Part shown: positions 7,605 through 16,456 of the stretch, in pieces
Numbering within the stretch: the stretch's first letter is position 1
Layout: every line of letters begins with the position of its first letter
Assembly (NCBI RefSeq): GCF_030731045.1
Contig: NZ_JAVALS010000007.1
Span: 62,001 to 126,000 of the forward strand
Source: Arthrobacter horti
Lineage (GTDB): Bacteria; Actinomycetota; Actinomycetes; Actinomycetales; Micrococcaceae
Reading direction: 5' to 3'
Length of the DNA: 64,000 nt
Program-made: the position numbers and the translations under genes
The notes under the pieces: model-generated
Seen by the model: only the letters and a program-made list of their open reading frames with translations
Told to the model about the DNA's origin: nothing
Database searches by the model: none

Positions 7605-8879
7605 TCAGATGGCAGCCGCAACCGTCTGGCGACGCTTGCGGATCACCAGCCAGCCCAGAGCCAGCAGGAGTGCGATTCCGCCGGAGATGGCGAGGGAATC
7701 GCCATTGACGGCGGGGATGGCGGCCGGGTCCAGGTTGGGGCCGACCGTGGCGTTGGCGAGCTTGACGCTCGCCAGGCCGGAGCCGATGCCCGCGGTCAGG
7801 GCGTTCTGGGTCCAGGAACCATCAGCGTTGGCCGTCTGGTTGTTGACCTTCAGCGACAGCAGAGCGGTCAGTGCGTTGCCCAGCGGAGTGACCACCGTGG
7901 TGGTCAGGCCGTTGAGGATGCCGGTCACGGCCGTGTTGAGCGTGCCGAGTGCCAGGACAGCGGCGGCCTTGAGCGGGTTGAGGTTGCTCACGGCGTTCAG
8001 CTGGGTCTGGACCGATGCCAGCGAGGCGTTGACGATCGTGGTGATCTTGTTGGCCACGGCCTGCGGCAGGTAGGACACCAGGTCCGTGCCGGCGGGCAGA
8101 GCGTTGATGTTCGCCACACCGGCGACATCCAGGAGATCCTGCTGGGTGATGCTCACCTTGCCGCTGGCCAGCGGGTTGGTCAGGGTGATGCCGACGGCGC
8201 CGAGGGCGGCACTGGCGGTGTTCAGGACCGGGTTGAGCGCGGTGGCGACGCCGGCCACGATGGTGCCGTCGACGTCAGCACTGATGCCTTCCACCACGTA
8301 GGCGCCCTGCGGGGCGGAGCCCACGGTCTCCTTCGCGGCGGCGGACAGCGTCTGGGTGGTGAAGTCGACGCCGACCAGGTTGGTTCCGCCCAGGATCTGA
8401 GCGGTGCTGACCTTCACCTCGGCGGCCGGCAGTGCGCTGTTGCCCGACGTCGGGAGCCCACCCGGCAGAGTCACAAGGCTAGGAGCCCCTGTGACCGTGC
8501 CGGAGAAGGCCTGGGAGCTGCCGTCGTTGACGGCCTGGCCGTACTGACCCACCGCACCGAGGGTGATGACGCCATTGTTGCCCAGCAGCGGGATGTTGCC
8601 GCTGCCGACGTTCAGGGCGCTCAGGACCGTGAGGTCGAGCGGGGTGGAACTCTCCGCGGAAGTACCGGGAGTGGTGTCCGTAAACACGGCACTGGCCCCG
8701 CCGTTGCCGGCGATCAGGCCCAGATCCGTCGCGGCGAGCGTGCCGGTGAGGAGCTGGCCATTGCCCTGCGAAATGGTGCTTGCCGCCTGAGCCGCAGGAG
8801 CTCCGGCAAAGCCAAGGCCGATCGCCACCGCCGCACTTGCGGCGACCGCGGTCGGCCACGCTTTCTTCTTCAGATTCAA
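7605..8879 (-). CDS. Choice-of-anchor G-like exported surface protein, 424 aa
   Basis: Secreted protein rich in Ala, Gly, Thr, Val and Asn. The TTG at 8879 is preceded by AGGGGGATAAC and gives a clean signal peptide (LNLKKK, hydrophobic core, cleavage near AAQAA-STIS); the 29 upstream in-frame codons do not look like a leader. The mature N-terminus (GNGQLLTGTLAATDL and following) resembles actinobacterial choice-of-anchor G proteins. The C-terminus is a membrane helix plus basic tail (LGWLVIRKRRQ) without LPxTG. Such families use interchangeable anchors, so this is a good candidate substrate for the exosortase encoded 1.7 kb downstream. It starts the locus, just below the tandem repeats. Confidence 0.75.
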   Translation of the reverse strand: MNLKKKAWPTAVAASAAVAIGLGFAGAPAAQAASTISQGNGQLLTGTLAATDLGLIAGNGGASAVFTDTTPGTSAESSTPLDLTVLSALNVGSGNIPLLGNNGVITLGAVGQYGQAVNDGSSQAFSGTVTGAPSLVTLPGGLPTSGNSALPAAEVKVSTAQILGGTNLVGVDFTTQTLSAAAKETVGSAPQGAYVVEGISADVDGTIVAGVATALNPVLNTASAALGAVGITLTNPLASGKVSITQQDLLDVAGVANINALPAGTDLVSYLPQAVANKITTIVNASLASVQTQLNAVSNLNPLKAAAVLALGTLNTAVTGILNGLTTTVVTPLGNALTALLSLKVNNQTANADGSWTQNALTAGIGSGLASVKLANATVGPNLDPAAIPAVNGDSLAISGGIALLLALGWLVIRKRRQTVAAAI

Positions 8880-8993
8880 GTTATCCCCCTGGATAGCTGG
8901 ACCGGCACCGAATCCCGGCACCGGAAAACCTGCCGGGCGCCGGAAATTCGACACCCAATCTCGCACGCTAGCAACCGGCTTATGACCTGTTTT

Positions 8994-9062
8994 CCGGGGG
9001 TACCCGAAAGAATTAACCGGGGGTACCCAGAAGAACTAATCAGGGGTACCCGGGGGAATGCA
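8994..9062. repeat. Three tandem 23-bp G-rich repeats
   Basis: Copies at 8994-9016, 9017-9039 and 9040-9062 have an exact 23-bp period. Each has a run of four or five G, then TACCC, then an A-rich segment ending in TTAA or CTAA (the third copy is degenerate at its end). They lie between the divergent surface-protein gene and the NTP_transf_5 gene, where an operator would be expected. A 23-bp period is about two helical turns, so bound proteins would sit on one face. The copy at 110-134 before the kinase gene suggests a shared regulator. Confidence 0.75.
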
Positions 9063-9151
9063 CCGGATGGTCATCGCCCGTAACGGTGGCATTCCCGGTT
9101 TCACAGGTGGTGGACGCCCGACGGGAGCCGTGGTTTCGCCGCTCCCGGCCG

Positions 9152-9158
9152 CTATGAT
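9152..9158 (+). promoter_or_regulatory. Possible -10 box of the NTP_transf_5 gene
   Basis: TATGAT lies about 33 bp before the GTG start, downstream of the tandem repeats. No convincing -35 hexamer is visible at the expected distance, so activation by a protein bound at the repeats would make sense. Confidence 0.35.
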
Positions 9159-9189
9159 GACTTTCATCCATTGGCGTACAGGGGGAACA

Positions 9190-10032
9190 GTGCCGGACTC
9201 TGCCGTTGAAGGGGTGAAGATCACCCACGGAGAGCGCATCCGGCTGGCCCATGCCGTCTTCCAGGCCCTCGCCGACAGGCACGGCGTGGACGTCCTCCAC
9301 ATCAAGGGCTACGCCACCCAGCGCCGGCTCTACACACCGAACCGCGTCAGCTCGGATGTGGACCTCCTGGTCCGTCCGGCCCATGTCCCGATTCTGATCG
9401 GCGCCCTGAAAGACGCTGGATGGGACACGATTGCGAGTTTCGAGAGCGGATCCGTGTTCCGCCATGCCATGACGTTCTGGCACCCCGACTTCGGCCACAT
9501 GGACCTCCACCGCCTCTTCCCCGGCGTGGGGCTGCCGCCGGAGGAGTTCTTCGAACTTCTCTGGGCCTCGAGGGCCACGACGACGATCGCGGGCTGGCCG
9601 TGCCAGGTGCCGTCCGCGCGGTATCAGGCTCTAATCGTCCTGCTGCATGCAGGGCGGGACGAAGGACGCGGATCCTCCGACATCGAGCACCTCCGGGGTG
9701 AGCTGTCACCGGAGGAATGGGAGGACGTTCACACGCTCGCAGTTCAGACGCGCTCTGAGCTCGGCTGGGCATCCGCCGCCGGCCAGCTCGAGGCCTGGGC
9801 CAGGCATCCCGAGCATGACCTCTGGATGATCATGTCGCAGGGCGGCTCATCACTGTCCCTTCTGCGGGCACGTGTCAAAGCCGCGCAAGGACCCGCCAGG
9901 AAAGCTGCCGTGCTGAAGGCCCTGTTCGTGGTGAACAAGGATCATCTGCGCAACCGGCTCCTCCGTGAGCCCACCCGTCAGGATGTCCGGGAGGAGTGGA
10001 AACGCCGGTTCCGCTCGCTGCGACGGCGATGA
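9190..10032 (+). CDS. NTP_transf_5-family nucleotidyltransferase, 280 aa
   Basis: Putative nucleotidyltransferase of the NTP_transf_5 group. The diagnostic region is LHIKGYATQRR followed by SDVDLLV, giving the paired acidic residues of the polymerase-beta-like fold, and later FGHMDLHR. GTG at 9190 is chosen because AGGGGGAACA stands immediately before it; the in-frame sequence from 9058 runs back through the repeats. It is transcribed divergently from the exosortase locus and shares its promoter region. Members occur in surface-polysaccharide and modified-peptide loci, often with PqqD and HPr-kinase-like proteins; both types occur elsewhere in this window (32.1 and 48.4 kb). Substrate unknown. 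Confidence 0.78.
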   Translation: MPDSAVEGVKITHGERIRLAHAVFQALADRHGVDVLHIKGYATQRRLYTPNRVSSDVDLLVRPAHVPILIGALKDAGWDTIASFESGSVFRHAMTFWHPDFGHMDLHRLFPGVGLPPEEFFELLWASRATTTIAGWPCQVPSARYQALIVLLHAGRDEGRGSSDIEHLRGELSPEEWEDVHTLAVQTRSELGWASAAGQLEAWARHPEHDLWMIMSQGGSSLSLLRARVKAAQGPARKAAVLKALFVVNKDHLRNRLLREPTRQDVREEWKRRFRSLRRR

Positions 10033-10040
10033 TGAACCGC

Positions 10041-10059
10041 GCCACACACCCGGTGTGGC
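10041..10059. terminator. Bidirectional hairpin between convergent genes
   Basis: GCCACAC and GTGTGGC form a 7-bp stem with a 5-nt loop in the 31-bp gap between the NTP_transf_5 and acyltransferase stop codons. It lacks a long T-run, but the position suits a shared terminator. Confidence 0.5.
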
Positions 10060-10063
10060 AAGG

Positions 10064-11161
10064 CTACTGAGATCTCAATGTGTGACGAAGGATCCATCGC
10101 TGTACTGGCTTTTCAAGGAACAAGTGCAGGACCGATGCCAGCACCATGGATGTTCCCAACGCACACAGGATCAGGAATACCCCACGCGGGCCCGAAGCGC
10201 CGTGTCCGAAGATCCTCACATAGAAGTTCAGCACCTGTTCGTGCACCAAATAGAAGGCAAAGCTTGCATTGCCCGCGAAGACCAGAAGCTTCGAGGTGAG
10301 GATCGTGCGGACCCCACTGAGGTCCCTATCAGCGCTGACGACGATGACACCAAGCACGGGAAGAGTGACCGCGACATCCGCGATCGTCTGCGGAGTCGAG
10401 AGGCGCGTCAGTGCCACCAGGGTGGCGGCCACGACCAGTCCGTAGACCCAGAGCGGCCCCTTCGGTCTCCACCTGCGAGAGTGCAGTTCTGCGGCAAGCA
10501 CACCGAGGCCGAACTCACCAGAGCGGAGCAACGGGTTCGTATAGGCCCCCACATCGAAGGCTGAGCCTGAAACGCCAAAGCAGATTGAGACCGCGGAACA
10601 CGCCGCCCACCACACGAGAACAGCCAGAACTGCATTCCGTGTCGAAGTCCGTCTCAGGTAAGCGAAAACGAACGGCGCCCCGAGGTAAAAGAAAGCTTCG
10701 CAGCTGAGAGACCAGCTGACACTGTTCACGCCAAACGCGATCTCATCAACGGGCACCCAGGCTTGGAGCAGAAGAAAGTTCGGAATCACAGCCGGCCACA
10801 CCAGGTGGAGGCTGTTGAGCCCGAACACCAGAGCGGCTATTCCCGTCACGAAATGCAGCGGGTAGACCTTTGCGAAGCGCCGAGCATAGAACGTCCGGGC
10901 GCCCTCTGTGTTTCGCCACGTGTAGCGGAGCACATACCCGGAGAGACAGAAAAAGAACGCGACACCGACAAATCCGTAGGAGGCGACCCACGACTTACTG
11001 GACCACCCGGTGACGTGGTACACGTGATAGGCGAAGACCATGAGCGCCGCCAAACCTCGAAAAACAGTGAGGCGGTCGAGTTGCTTCGCCCGAGCGGCAC
11101 CGACGACCGGCGCGGTCTTCACCTGAGGCTGCTCCATCGGTTCAAAGAACAACATCATCAT
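10064..11161 (-). CDS. Acyltransferase-3 (OafA/YrhL-like), 365 aa
   Basis: Integral membrane O-acyltransferase expected to acetylate or otherwise acylate a cell-surface glycan. About ten hydrophobic segments are present. The family signature is visible in DRLTVFRGLAALMVFAYH near the start, with the conserved arginine and histidine, and in VAFFFCLSGYVLRY. A run of three ATG codons begins at 11161 after GGAAGG; this start overlaps the upstream glycosyltransferase by 20 bp. It is the 3'-terminal gene of the 19-kb minus-strand glycan cluster. Base composition is visibly less G/C-rich than in flanking housekeeping genes. A second acyltransferase of this family is encoded at 19.9 kb. Confidence 0.85.
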   Translation of the reverse strand: MMMLFFEPMEQPQVKTAPVVGAARAKQLDRLTVFRGLAALMVFAYHVYHVTGWSSKSWVASYGFVGVAFFFCLSGYVLRYTWRNTEGARTFYARRFAKVYPLHFVTGIAALVFGLNSLHLVWPAVIPNFLLLQAWVPVDEIAFGVNSVSWSLSCEAFFYLGAPFVFAYLRRTSTRNAVLAVLVWWAACSAVSICFGVSGSAFDVGAYTNPLLRSGEFGLGVLAAELHSRRWRPKGPLWVYGLVVAATLVALTRLSTPQTIADVAVTLPVLGVIVVSADRDLSGVRTILTSKLLVFAGNASFAFYLVHEQVLNFYVRIFGHGASGPRGVFLILCALGTSMVLASVLHLFLEKPVQRWILRHTLRSQ

Positions 11162-12122
11162 CGCCTTCCAGTTGCCCTTTAGGGTCCCAGTTTTCCCAGG
11201 CCAATGGCGACACGATCCGCATCGGCCCCTTGGCCAGGTAATCAATCTGAGGTGCGGGGAAACCATGGGTGATGAGCTCCCAGACAGTATCGAGTTCGCG
11301 ATCCGACACCACTGCGCCCTTCACCCAGTGACTCCCCGGATGAATTCCGTCAGCAGCGGCCAAGCCTTGGCGAAACTTCCTGGCCATCTGTGCTGGAGAT
11401 CGGTAGATGGCGTGCGCCACCGCGACACCGGACCTCCGGCCGCCGACGCGTGACGCATCATGATTCCCCTCGATGATCTCGAGAAGCGGATGAGTTCTCA
11501 CACAGATCTTTCCGGGGAACGACGCGGAACCATCCATCATGAACTTGGTCGATGGACCCACGTCGCCGTCACCCGCTATGGGGACCATATGGTGGAAGTC
11601 TGCGTGGACGACAGTGACCTCATCCGGCATCCGTCGGAGAAAATCTCCGAGCAGTTCACCTTCCGCAAAGAAAAATTCATCCCCGTCAAAGGGGACGACC
11701 CACTTGGCCCCGTTCCGCCAGGCTGCCCATGCCAGATAGGTGATCTTTTCAGACTGGAAATGACGAGGCTCAGAATCCTTGGCCACAAGAATCCGATGGT
11801 CGGCGCGCGCCATTTTCTCAAGGATTTCCAGCGTTCCATCGGCACTGCCATTGTCTGCAACCAGCACGAAATCGAGCCCCTGGGCCAGTTGATGCCTGAC
11901 AACTTCAGCAATGATGTCAGCCTCATCGCGTACCACCGAGACCCCCCATACCTGGCCATCCCGCGGCGAATGCGGCAGCGGCGGGAGCGCTGTTGTCCTC
12001 GCAATCTTCAACTGCCGAAGCCACCGGCCACCCCGAAGGTAGCGTTTCGCCACCCATCGGACTTGAGCCAGGAACTCCTGAGTCGCGTAGAGAGGGTTAC
12101 CCGGTTGCAGACGAAACTTCAA
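11142..12122 (-). CDS. Glycosyltransferase family 2 (Glyco_tranf_2_4), 326 aa
   Basis: Soluble GT2 of the Glyco_tranf_2_4 type. Motifs are VSVVRDEADIIAEVV near residue 60, the ADNGSADGT nucleotide-binding turn and VPFDGDEFF, the metal-binding acidic cluster. The start is TTG at 12122 with GGAGA 6 bp upstream, overlapping the previous stop (TTGA). Coupling on both sides places it in the glycan operon. A second enzyme of the same subfamily lies at 27.2 kb, so the polymer may need two similar linkages or these may act on different acceptors. Donor and acceptor are unknown. Confidence 0.85.
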   Translation of the reverse strand: MKFRLQPGNPLYATQEFLAQVRWVAKRYLRGGRWLRQLKIARTTALPPLPHSPRDGQVWGVSVVRDEADIIAEVVRHQLAQGLDFVLVADNGSADGTLEILEKMARADHRILVAKDSEPRHFQSEKITYLAWAAWRNGAKWVVPFDGDEFFFAEGELLGDFLRRMPDEVTVVHADFHHMVPIAGDGDVGPSTKFMMDGSASFPGKICVRTHPLLEIIEGNHDASRVGGRRSGVAVAHAIYRSPAQMARKFRQGLAAADGIHPGSHWVKGAVVSDRELDTVWELITHGFPAPQIDYLAKGPMRIVSPLAWENWDPKGQLEGDDDVVL

Positions 12123-13267
12123 TCAGCTCTCCATCCGACTCGAAGATCGTACTTGTTCACGGAATTAAGTAACCTCTGAACATGGCTTTTAATTCTCCTG
12201 CCAAAGTTCTGCTCCGAGAACTGATTGCAGTATTCCACCATGAACTCCTGGTTCCATTCGATCGCCCCACTGGACCGAACTGAAGCCCGGATTGAGGCCG
12301 CCGTCGGTTCCTCGAAGAACACTCCGTTGACACCTTCCACGATCGAATCGAGGTAACCCCCAGCGCGAAGCGCAATGGTGGGTTTCCCGTGAGCACCGGC
12401 TTCCAAAGGCGTCAGCCCAAAGTCCTCATACGAAGCAGCGATGAGCGCGGTGCAGTGTTCGTACGTCCAGGCCAGCTCGGCGTCGCTGAGGTTTGCGACG
12501 ATCCGGACATTGTCCGGGCTCTGCTGGCGAAGCGTCTGCAGAAGGGGCCCGTTGCCCACGATGAGAAGACGCTCATCAAGCCCCTTGAAGGCTTCGATCA
12601 CCTGGTCGACGTTCTTGTACGGCATCAGCCTGGAGACCACCAGGTAGTGCCCCCCATCGCCGATGAAATGCTCAAGGCCACCGATCGGTTTCGACTCCTG
12701 GGTGATGTCCACACTGTGCGGAGGGAACAGCAGATCGGCTTCGATCCCGTACACCTTTCGGATCCGTTCCTTGACGATGCTTGAATTAGCCAGGTAAGCA
12801 TCGGCTTCCGCCGCCTTCTTTCGGTCCCAGCGCAGCAGGCCCGGCTTCAAAGCACCAAGCACGGCGCCTTTGAGCCCTGCGTCTGAACCTCCCCCGAGGT
12901 ATTCGTCGGTCAGATACAGCCAGCGGGCCGGGGTGTGGCAGTAGACGAGCCGCTTCCCCGTCGTCGGGAAGCCATGGGCCCATCCGCTGCTGGACGCGAT
13001 CACCACATCGGCGTCGATGCGGATCGACGAGGCCGCAGCCGCGAGGAGCGGCAGCGCCGCGCGGTGGTTGCGGCGGAACGCACCGATGCGGTTCAGCGGC
13101 GAGGTGATGACCTCCGCATCCCGGAACTCCGGATAGGTCAGGTCCGGATCGTAGAGAGTCGTATGGATCGGCGCTTCGGGGAACGCACGATGGAGCGCCA
13201 GGACCACGCGTTCGGCACCGCCGCGCTGAGTCAGATAGTCATGGGCTATCGCGATTCTGGGTGTCAT
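12119..13267 (-). CDS. Glycosyltransferase family 4, 382 aa
   Basis: GT-B fold glycosyltransferase. The N-terminal domain opens with IAIAHDYLTQRGGAERVV, a form common in GT4 enzymes, and the C-terminal domain has the E-x7-E-like region (SYEDFGLTPLEAGAHGKP) that binds the nucleotide sugar. The segment YCHTPARWLYLTDEYLGG resembles the mannosyltransferase-type GT4 enzymes of capsule loci. It overlaps the downstream gene by 4 bp and the upstream GT2 by 1 bp (TGATG). The last 60 codons are somewhat more A/T-rich. Specificity cannot be read from sequence. Confidence 0.87.
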   Translation of the reverse strand: MTPRIAIAHDYLTQRGGAERVVLALHRAFPEAPIHTTLYDPDLTYPEFRDAEVITSPLNRIGAFRRNHRAALPLLAAAASSIRIDADVVIASSSGWAHGFPTTGKRLVYCHTPARWLYLTDEYLGGGSDAGLKGAVLGALKPGLLRWDRKKAAEADAYLANSSIVKERIRKVYGIEADLLFPPHSVDITQESKPIGGLEHFIGDGGHYLVVSRLMPYKNVDQVIEAFKGLDERLLIVGNGPLLQTLRQQSPDNVRIVANLSDAELAWTYEHCTALIAASYEDFGLTPLEAGAHGKPTIALRAGGYLDSIVEGVNGVFFEEPTAASIRASVRSSGAIEWNQEFMVEYCNQFSEQNFGRRIKSHVQRLLNSVNKYDLRVGWRAD

Positions 13268-14205
13268 CAGAAGGTTGACCTCGCACGCTCAGGGAACCTG
13301 ATTCCCGCCAGACCAGCCGATTCCACCGCCAGCGCGACCAGCTTCTCCCCCACCCGCCGGGGCAAGTAGGGACTCACCGCATCGGCAGCCGCCCCATAGG
13401 CCCGCAGAAGCCGTTCATTCACGGCCCGGCTCGTCAGCCAAGTCAGGCCGCCCCACACTCCAGAAGGCCTCTGCACGCTCCCAAGAGCCTCTTCTCCATG
13501 GATCTGGGTGAAGGACTCCCGGGCAGCGCCGGAATGCAACGCCCGGACGGCCCGTGCTGCCGTGCTCAATGAAGCGCCGTGGTGCCGGGCCATCAACTCG
13601 GGCGCAATGAGTATGGGCACCCCGGACTGTGCGAGGCGGTATCCGAAGTCCACGTCCTCCCAGCCATACTTCCGGAAGCGCAGGTCGTAGCCCCCTATCC
13701 GACGATGGTCCTCGCGGGTCACGGAGACATTACCCGCCCAATAGCGCCAGGCGTGGCTGGCGTCCACGTCCAGAGCACCAGCGATGAAGCGCTTGTCCGC
13801 GCGGACACCATACGCGCGGGCATAGGCGTTGTCCGGGTACACATTGGTGGACAATCCGATGACTCCACAGGAACGTGATTCGTGAAGCAGCACATGACCG
13901 GCCACGAAATCGGGGCCAACCTCGAGATCGTCGTCAGCCCGGATGAGCACTTCTGCCCGCGCAGCGTCCGCTCCGGCATTCAAGGCCGCCGCTCGGCCTC
14001 GGTTCTCAGGGAAAACGACGGAACGCACGTTCAGCGTCGATCGCCAGGTTTCCACGAACGTCTGCGAATCGTCGATGTCACCGTCAAGAACCACGATCAC
14101 TTCAAAATCGGCCCGGTCCTGTCGCGCGAGAGACTCCAGGAGGCGCGGAAGTCTGTCACGCCCTCCTCTGGACGGGACAACCACCGTCGCAGCAACGTCA
14201 TTCAC
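13267..14205 (-). CDS. Glycosyltransferase family 2, 312 aa
   Basis: GT-A type enzyme. Visible motifs are TVVVPSRGGRDRL at the N-terminus, VVLDGDIDDS, NAGADAARAEVLIRADDD (donor and metal binding) and YGWEDVDFGYRL (the ED acceptor/base motif). The start is GTG at 14205 with GGGGGAAACAG immediately upstream. It shares a TGATG junction with the GT4 gene that follows. No membrane anchor is evident, although a hydrophobic C-terminal segment may associate with membrane. It is one of the linkage enzymes of the cluster; sugar unknown. Confidence 0.87.
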   Translation of the reverse strand: MNDVAATVVVPSRGGRDRLPRLLESLARQDRADFEVIVVLDGDIDDSQTFVETWRSTLNVRSVVFPENRGRAAALNAGADAARAEVLIRADDDLEVGPDFVAGHVLLHESRSCGVIGLSTNVYPDNAYARAYGVRADKRFIAGALDVDASHAWRYWAGNVSVTREDHRRIGGYDLRFRKYGWEDVDFGYRLAQSGVPILIAPELMARHHGASLSTAARAVRALHSGAARESFTQIHGEEALGSVQRPSGVWGGLTWLTSRAVNERLLRAYGAAADAVSPYLPRRVGEKLVALAVESAGLAGIRFPERARSTF

Positions 14206-14223
14206 CTGTTTCCCCCGATCCCG

Positions 14224-15276
14224 TCATACCCGGGCCGCCGGCCCGACGAGCCGGTCCATCAGATTCCTGACGTTCACCAGGGCCTCTTCCCGGGAGTATT
14301 CGGCCCTCCAGCGTTCATAGGCAGCCCGGACCACTTCATCCGCAGGAAGAGACCGGGCTACGTCACGAATGGTTCCAGCCAGTGCTTCCGCATCACCCGA
14401 CGGGAAGATCCACGGGTGGCCCCTCCCAACAACCTCCGGGAGCGCCCCTGCGTCGCTGACGACAACGGGAACCCTCGCCGCCATGGCTTCCGCTGCCACC
14501 AGCCCGAAACTCTCCTGGACCACCGATGGGACCACCAGGACATCGATATTGGCCAGGAACTCCGTAGGGACCACCCACTCCAGACGACTGACCGATGGCC
14601 CCCCACCTTGAATGGCCTTTTCGATGTCATCAGCTTCGCCGGCTTCGACGAACGCGGTCTTACCTGCGATGGTCAGGCGGTACCGTCCTGGTTCCTGTCT
14701 TTCCAAGGCGGAAAAGGCCTCCAGAAGAGTGTCCACTCCCTTCAGGAGCGACGGCCGGCCAAGGAAACCGACGTGGACACTGAAGGCCTGAGCTTCTCGG
14801 GCTTCCGTACCCTGGGGCGCACCGGCCAGCGACACCCAGTTCGGCAGAACCTCGCTTCCCGGAACGTGCCGTGCGATGAACCGCGAAGGTACCAGGGTCT
14901 TGTCGGCTCGCAGCCGGGCCACAGCGGTCATAAGTCGACGGACCCCCAGCGGAAGCTGGTGCAAATGCACGACCCGGTGTTTCATGCCTGCCGTGACGAA
15001 GGCCGGGTAGAGACCGTTGCACCAGAGAAGAGCACCGTGCTGCCGAGAGAGCCGCCTAAGACGAAGCCCGTAGGACAGACGCCCGGAACCCAGCGGAATC
15101 ACGTCGAAGCCTCTCCGCTCAGCCGCTGCAATCACGTCCCCGGGTTGCCCGGGCGCAACAACAATGGGCCGTACTCCCAGCTCGCGGAGAACCTCGGCAA
15201 GGCTGAGAAGCATCACCTCGCCGCCACCGATCTCCCCTTGGTTGGCTGCGATCAGAATCGGCACTTCAGCGCTCAT
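14224..15276 (-). CDS. Glycosyltransferase family 4, 350 aa
   Basis: GT-B enzyme whose N-terminus (ILIAANQGEIGGGEVMLL) carries the glycine-rich GG-E motif typical of GT4. The C-terminal half has VGFLGRPSLLKGVDTLLEA and VVPSVVQESFGLVAAEAMA, the donor-binding E-x7-E region. It overlaps the 3' end of the polymerase/ligase-like gene by 11 bp and is separated from the next gene by 18 bp, so it belongs to the same transcript. The product is soluble or peripherally membrane-bound. Donor sugar is not predictable. Confidence 0.87.
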   Translation of the reverse strand: MSAEVPILIAANQGEIGGGEVMLLSLAEVLRELGVRPIVVAPGQPGDVIAAAERRGFDVIPLGSGRLSYGLRLRRLSRQHGALLWCNGLYPAFVTAGMKHRVVHLHQLPLGVRRLMTAVARLRADKTLVPSRFIARHVPGSEVLPNWVSLAGAPQGTEAREAQAFSVHVGFLGRPSLLKGVDTLLEAFSALERQEPGRYRLTIAGKTAFVEAGEADDIEKAIQGGGPSVSRLEWVVPTEFLANIDVLVVPSVVQESFGLVAAEAMAARVPVVVSDAGALPEVVGRGHPWIFPSGDAEALAGTIRDVARSLPADEVVRAAYERWRAEYSREEALVNVRNLMDRLVGPAARV

Positions 15277-16456
15277 GAATGCGGGGTTCCGACTCCGGGG
15301 CGTCGGAAGAAGACGCCCTCAATCTGATGCTGTCAGCCAACACGGATGAGTTCCTGGACATGAAGAGGCAACCTAGCAGGATGAATGTCGGCATTGCGAG
15401 AAACACCTCGCCAAGCTTGGAGGCACAGATCAGGGTGATCACGGCGCCAGCCTCGAAGGCAACCGGAACAAGTGCACGGCCGCCACCGAACAGGCGCAAG
15501 CCGATAACGAGAAGGAATCCAGCGACGCCAATGAGCGCGATCCAGCCTCCTTCACGGTAAAGCGCCAGATACGAATCGTGAAAGAACCAGGTCTTGCCGA
15601 TCACCTGCACGGTGGCCTGCCCGAGGCCACCGCCATACCAAGGGGTCTGATGGACCAAGTTCCAGGAAGCATCCGCGATCCAGCCGCGGAGCTGGTCGGT
15701 TCCGGCCCTGTCCCCGAGCAGGCCCGAGCTTGCGAAGCGCTCTTCAATGAACTGCTCACTGAAATAGAGCAGAAGCAGAAAAGGCAGCTGCAGACTCGGC
15801 CCAAGCCGCTTGGTCACCACAACCCAGACGAGCGCGAGAAGAAGCGCCGCCAACGCAGTCCGAGAACCCGTGAGAAACGTTGCACCCACACCGATCGCGA
15901 TCAGGAGCAGACGAGAGTTTCGCTTCTTCACGAGTACCGTCAAAAGGATCGGGATCAATGCATAGTAGAGGCCTGCAACGTTCTTGTCATTCAAAAATCC
16001 TGTCAAATACCCATCGTATTGATCTTGCGTCAGGTGCAAGTAGAACAGGGGTATGTTCAGGATCATGCCTGTCATGAGTCCCCAGAGCACGGACCGGATA
16101 TCAAGTCGCCCTGTACCCAGCTGCGCCGCAAGTGCCACCATGAGCACCAATCGGATGGCGCGCCGCGTCCAGTCGACCTCATTGATCATCGACTCGACCA
16201 CCAGGTATACGATGAGCGCTGCCCAATAGGGAACGAAGCTACGGAAGCGGCTGATCCGCCATCCAGGACGCCGGAACAGCCCCATCAAGACCAGCGCTGC
16301 AGCCGCAAAGTTCTGCCCAGGGATGTTTCCGGGCACTCCGGGAAACGGCGCTTCAAAGATGAGGACCGCTCCCAAGATGAACTGAAGAGTCAGGATTCTC
16401 GGCCCCGTAGCCTTCGCGCGCCGGCCCGTCTGAACTGTCGTGTCGTGGAAGCTCAT
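15266..16456 (-). CDS. Wzy/O-antigen-ligase-like membrane protein, 396 aa
   Basis: Integral membrane protein with about ten or eleven hydrophobic segments. A large periplasmic-type loop late in the protein (WIADASWNLVHQTPWYGGGLGQA) matches the Wzy_C pattern of O-antigen polymerases and ligases, in which an invariant loop follows WxxA-type residues. ATG at 16456 overlaps the upstream GT4 stop by 4 bp (ATGA); a longer in-frame extension would run into that gene. It is the only Wzy-like candidate in the window, so it probably joins repeat units outside the cell. I place it by topology and loop motif rather than overall similarity. Confidence 0.78.
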   Translation of the reverse strand: MSFHDTTVQTGRRAKATGPRILTLQFILGAVLIFEAPFPGVPGNIPGQNFAAAALVLMGLFRRPGWRISRFRSFVPYWAALIVYLVVESMINEVDWTRRAIRLVLMVALAAQLGTGRLDIRSVLWGLMTGMILNIPLFYLHLTQDQYDGYLTGFLNDKNVAGLYYALIPILLTVLVKKRNSRLLLIAIGVGATFLTGSRTALAALLLALVWVVVTKRLGPSLQLPFLLLLYFSEQFIEERFASSGLLGDRAGTDQLRGWIADASWNLVHQTPWYGGGLGQATVQVIGKTWFFHDSYLALYREGGWIALIGVAGFLLVIGLRLFGGGRALVPVAFEAGAVITLICASKLGEVFLAMPTFILLGCLFMSRNSSVLADSIRLRASSSDAPESEPRIHER

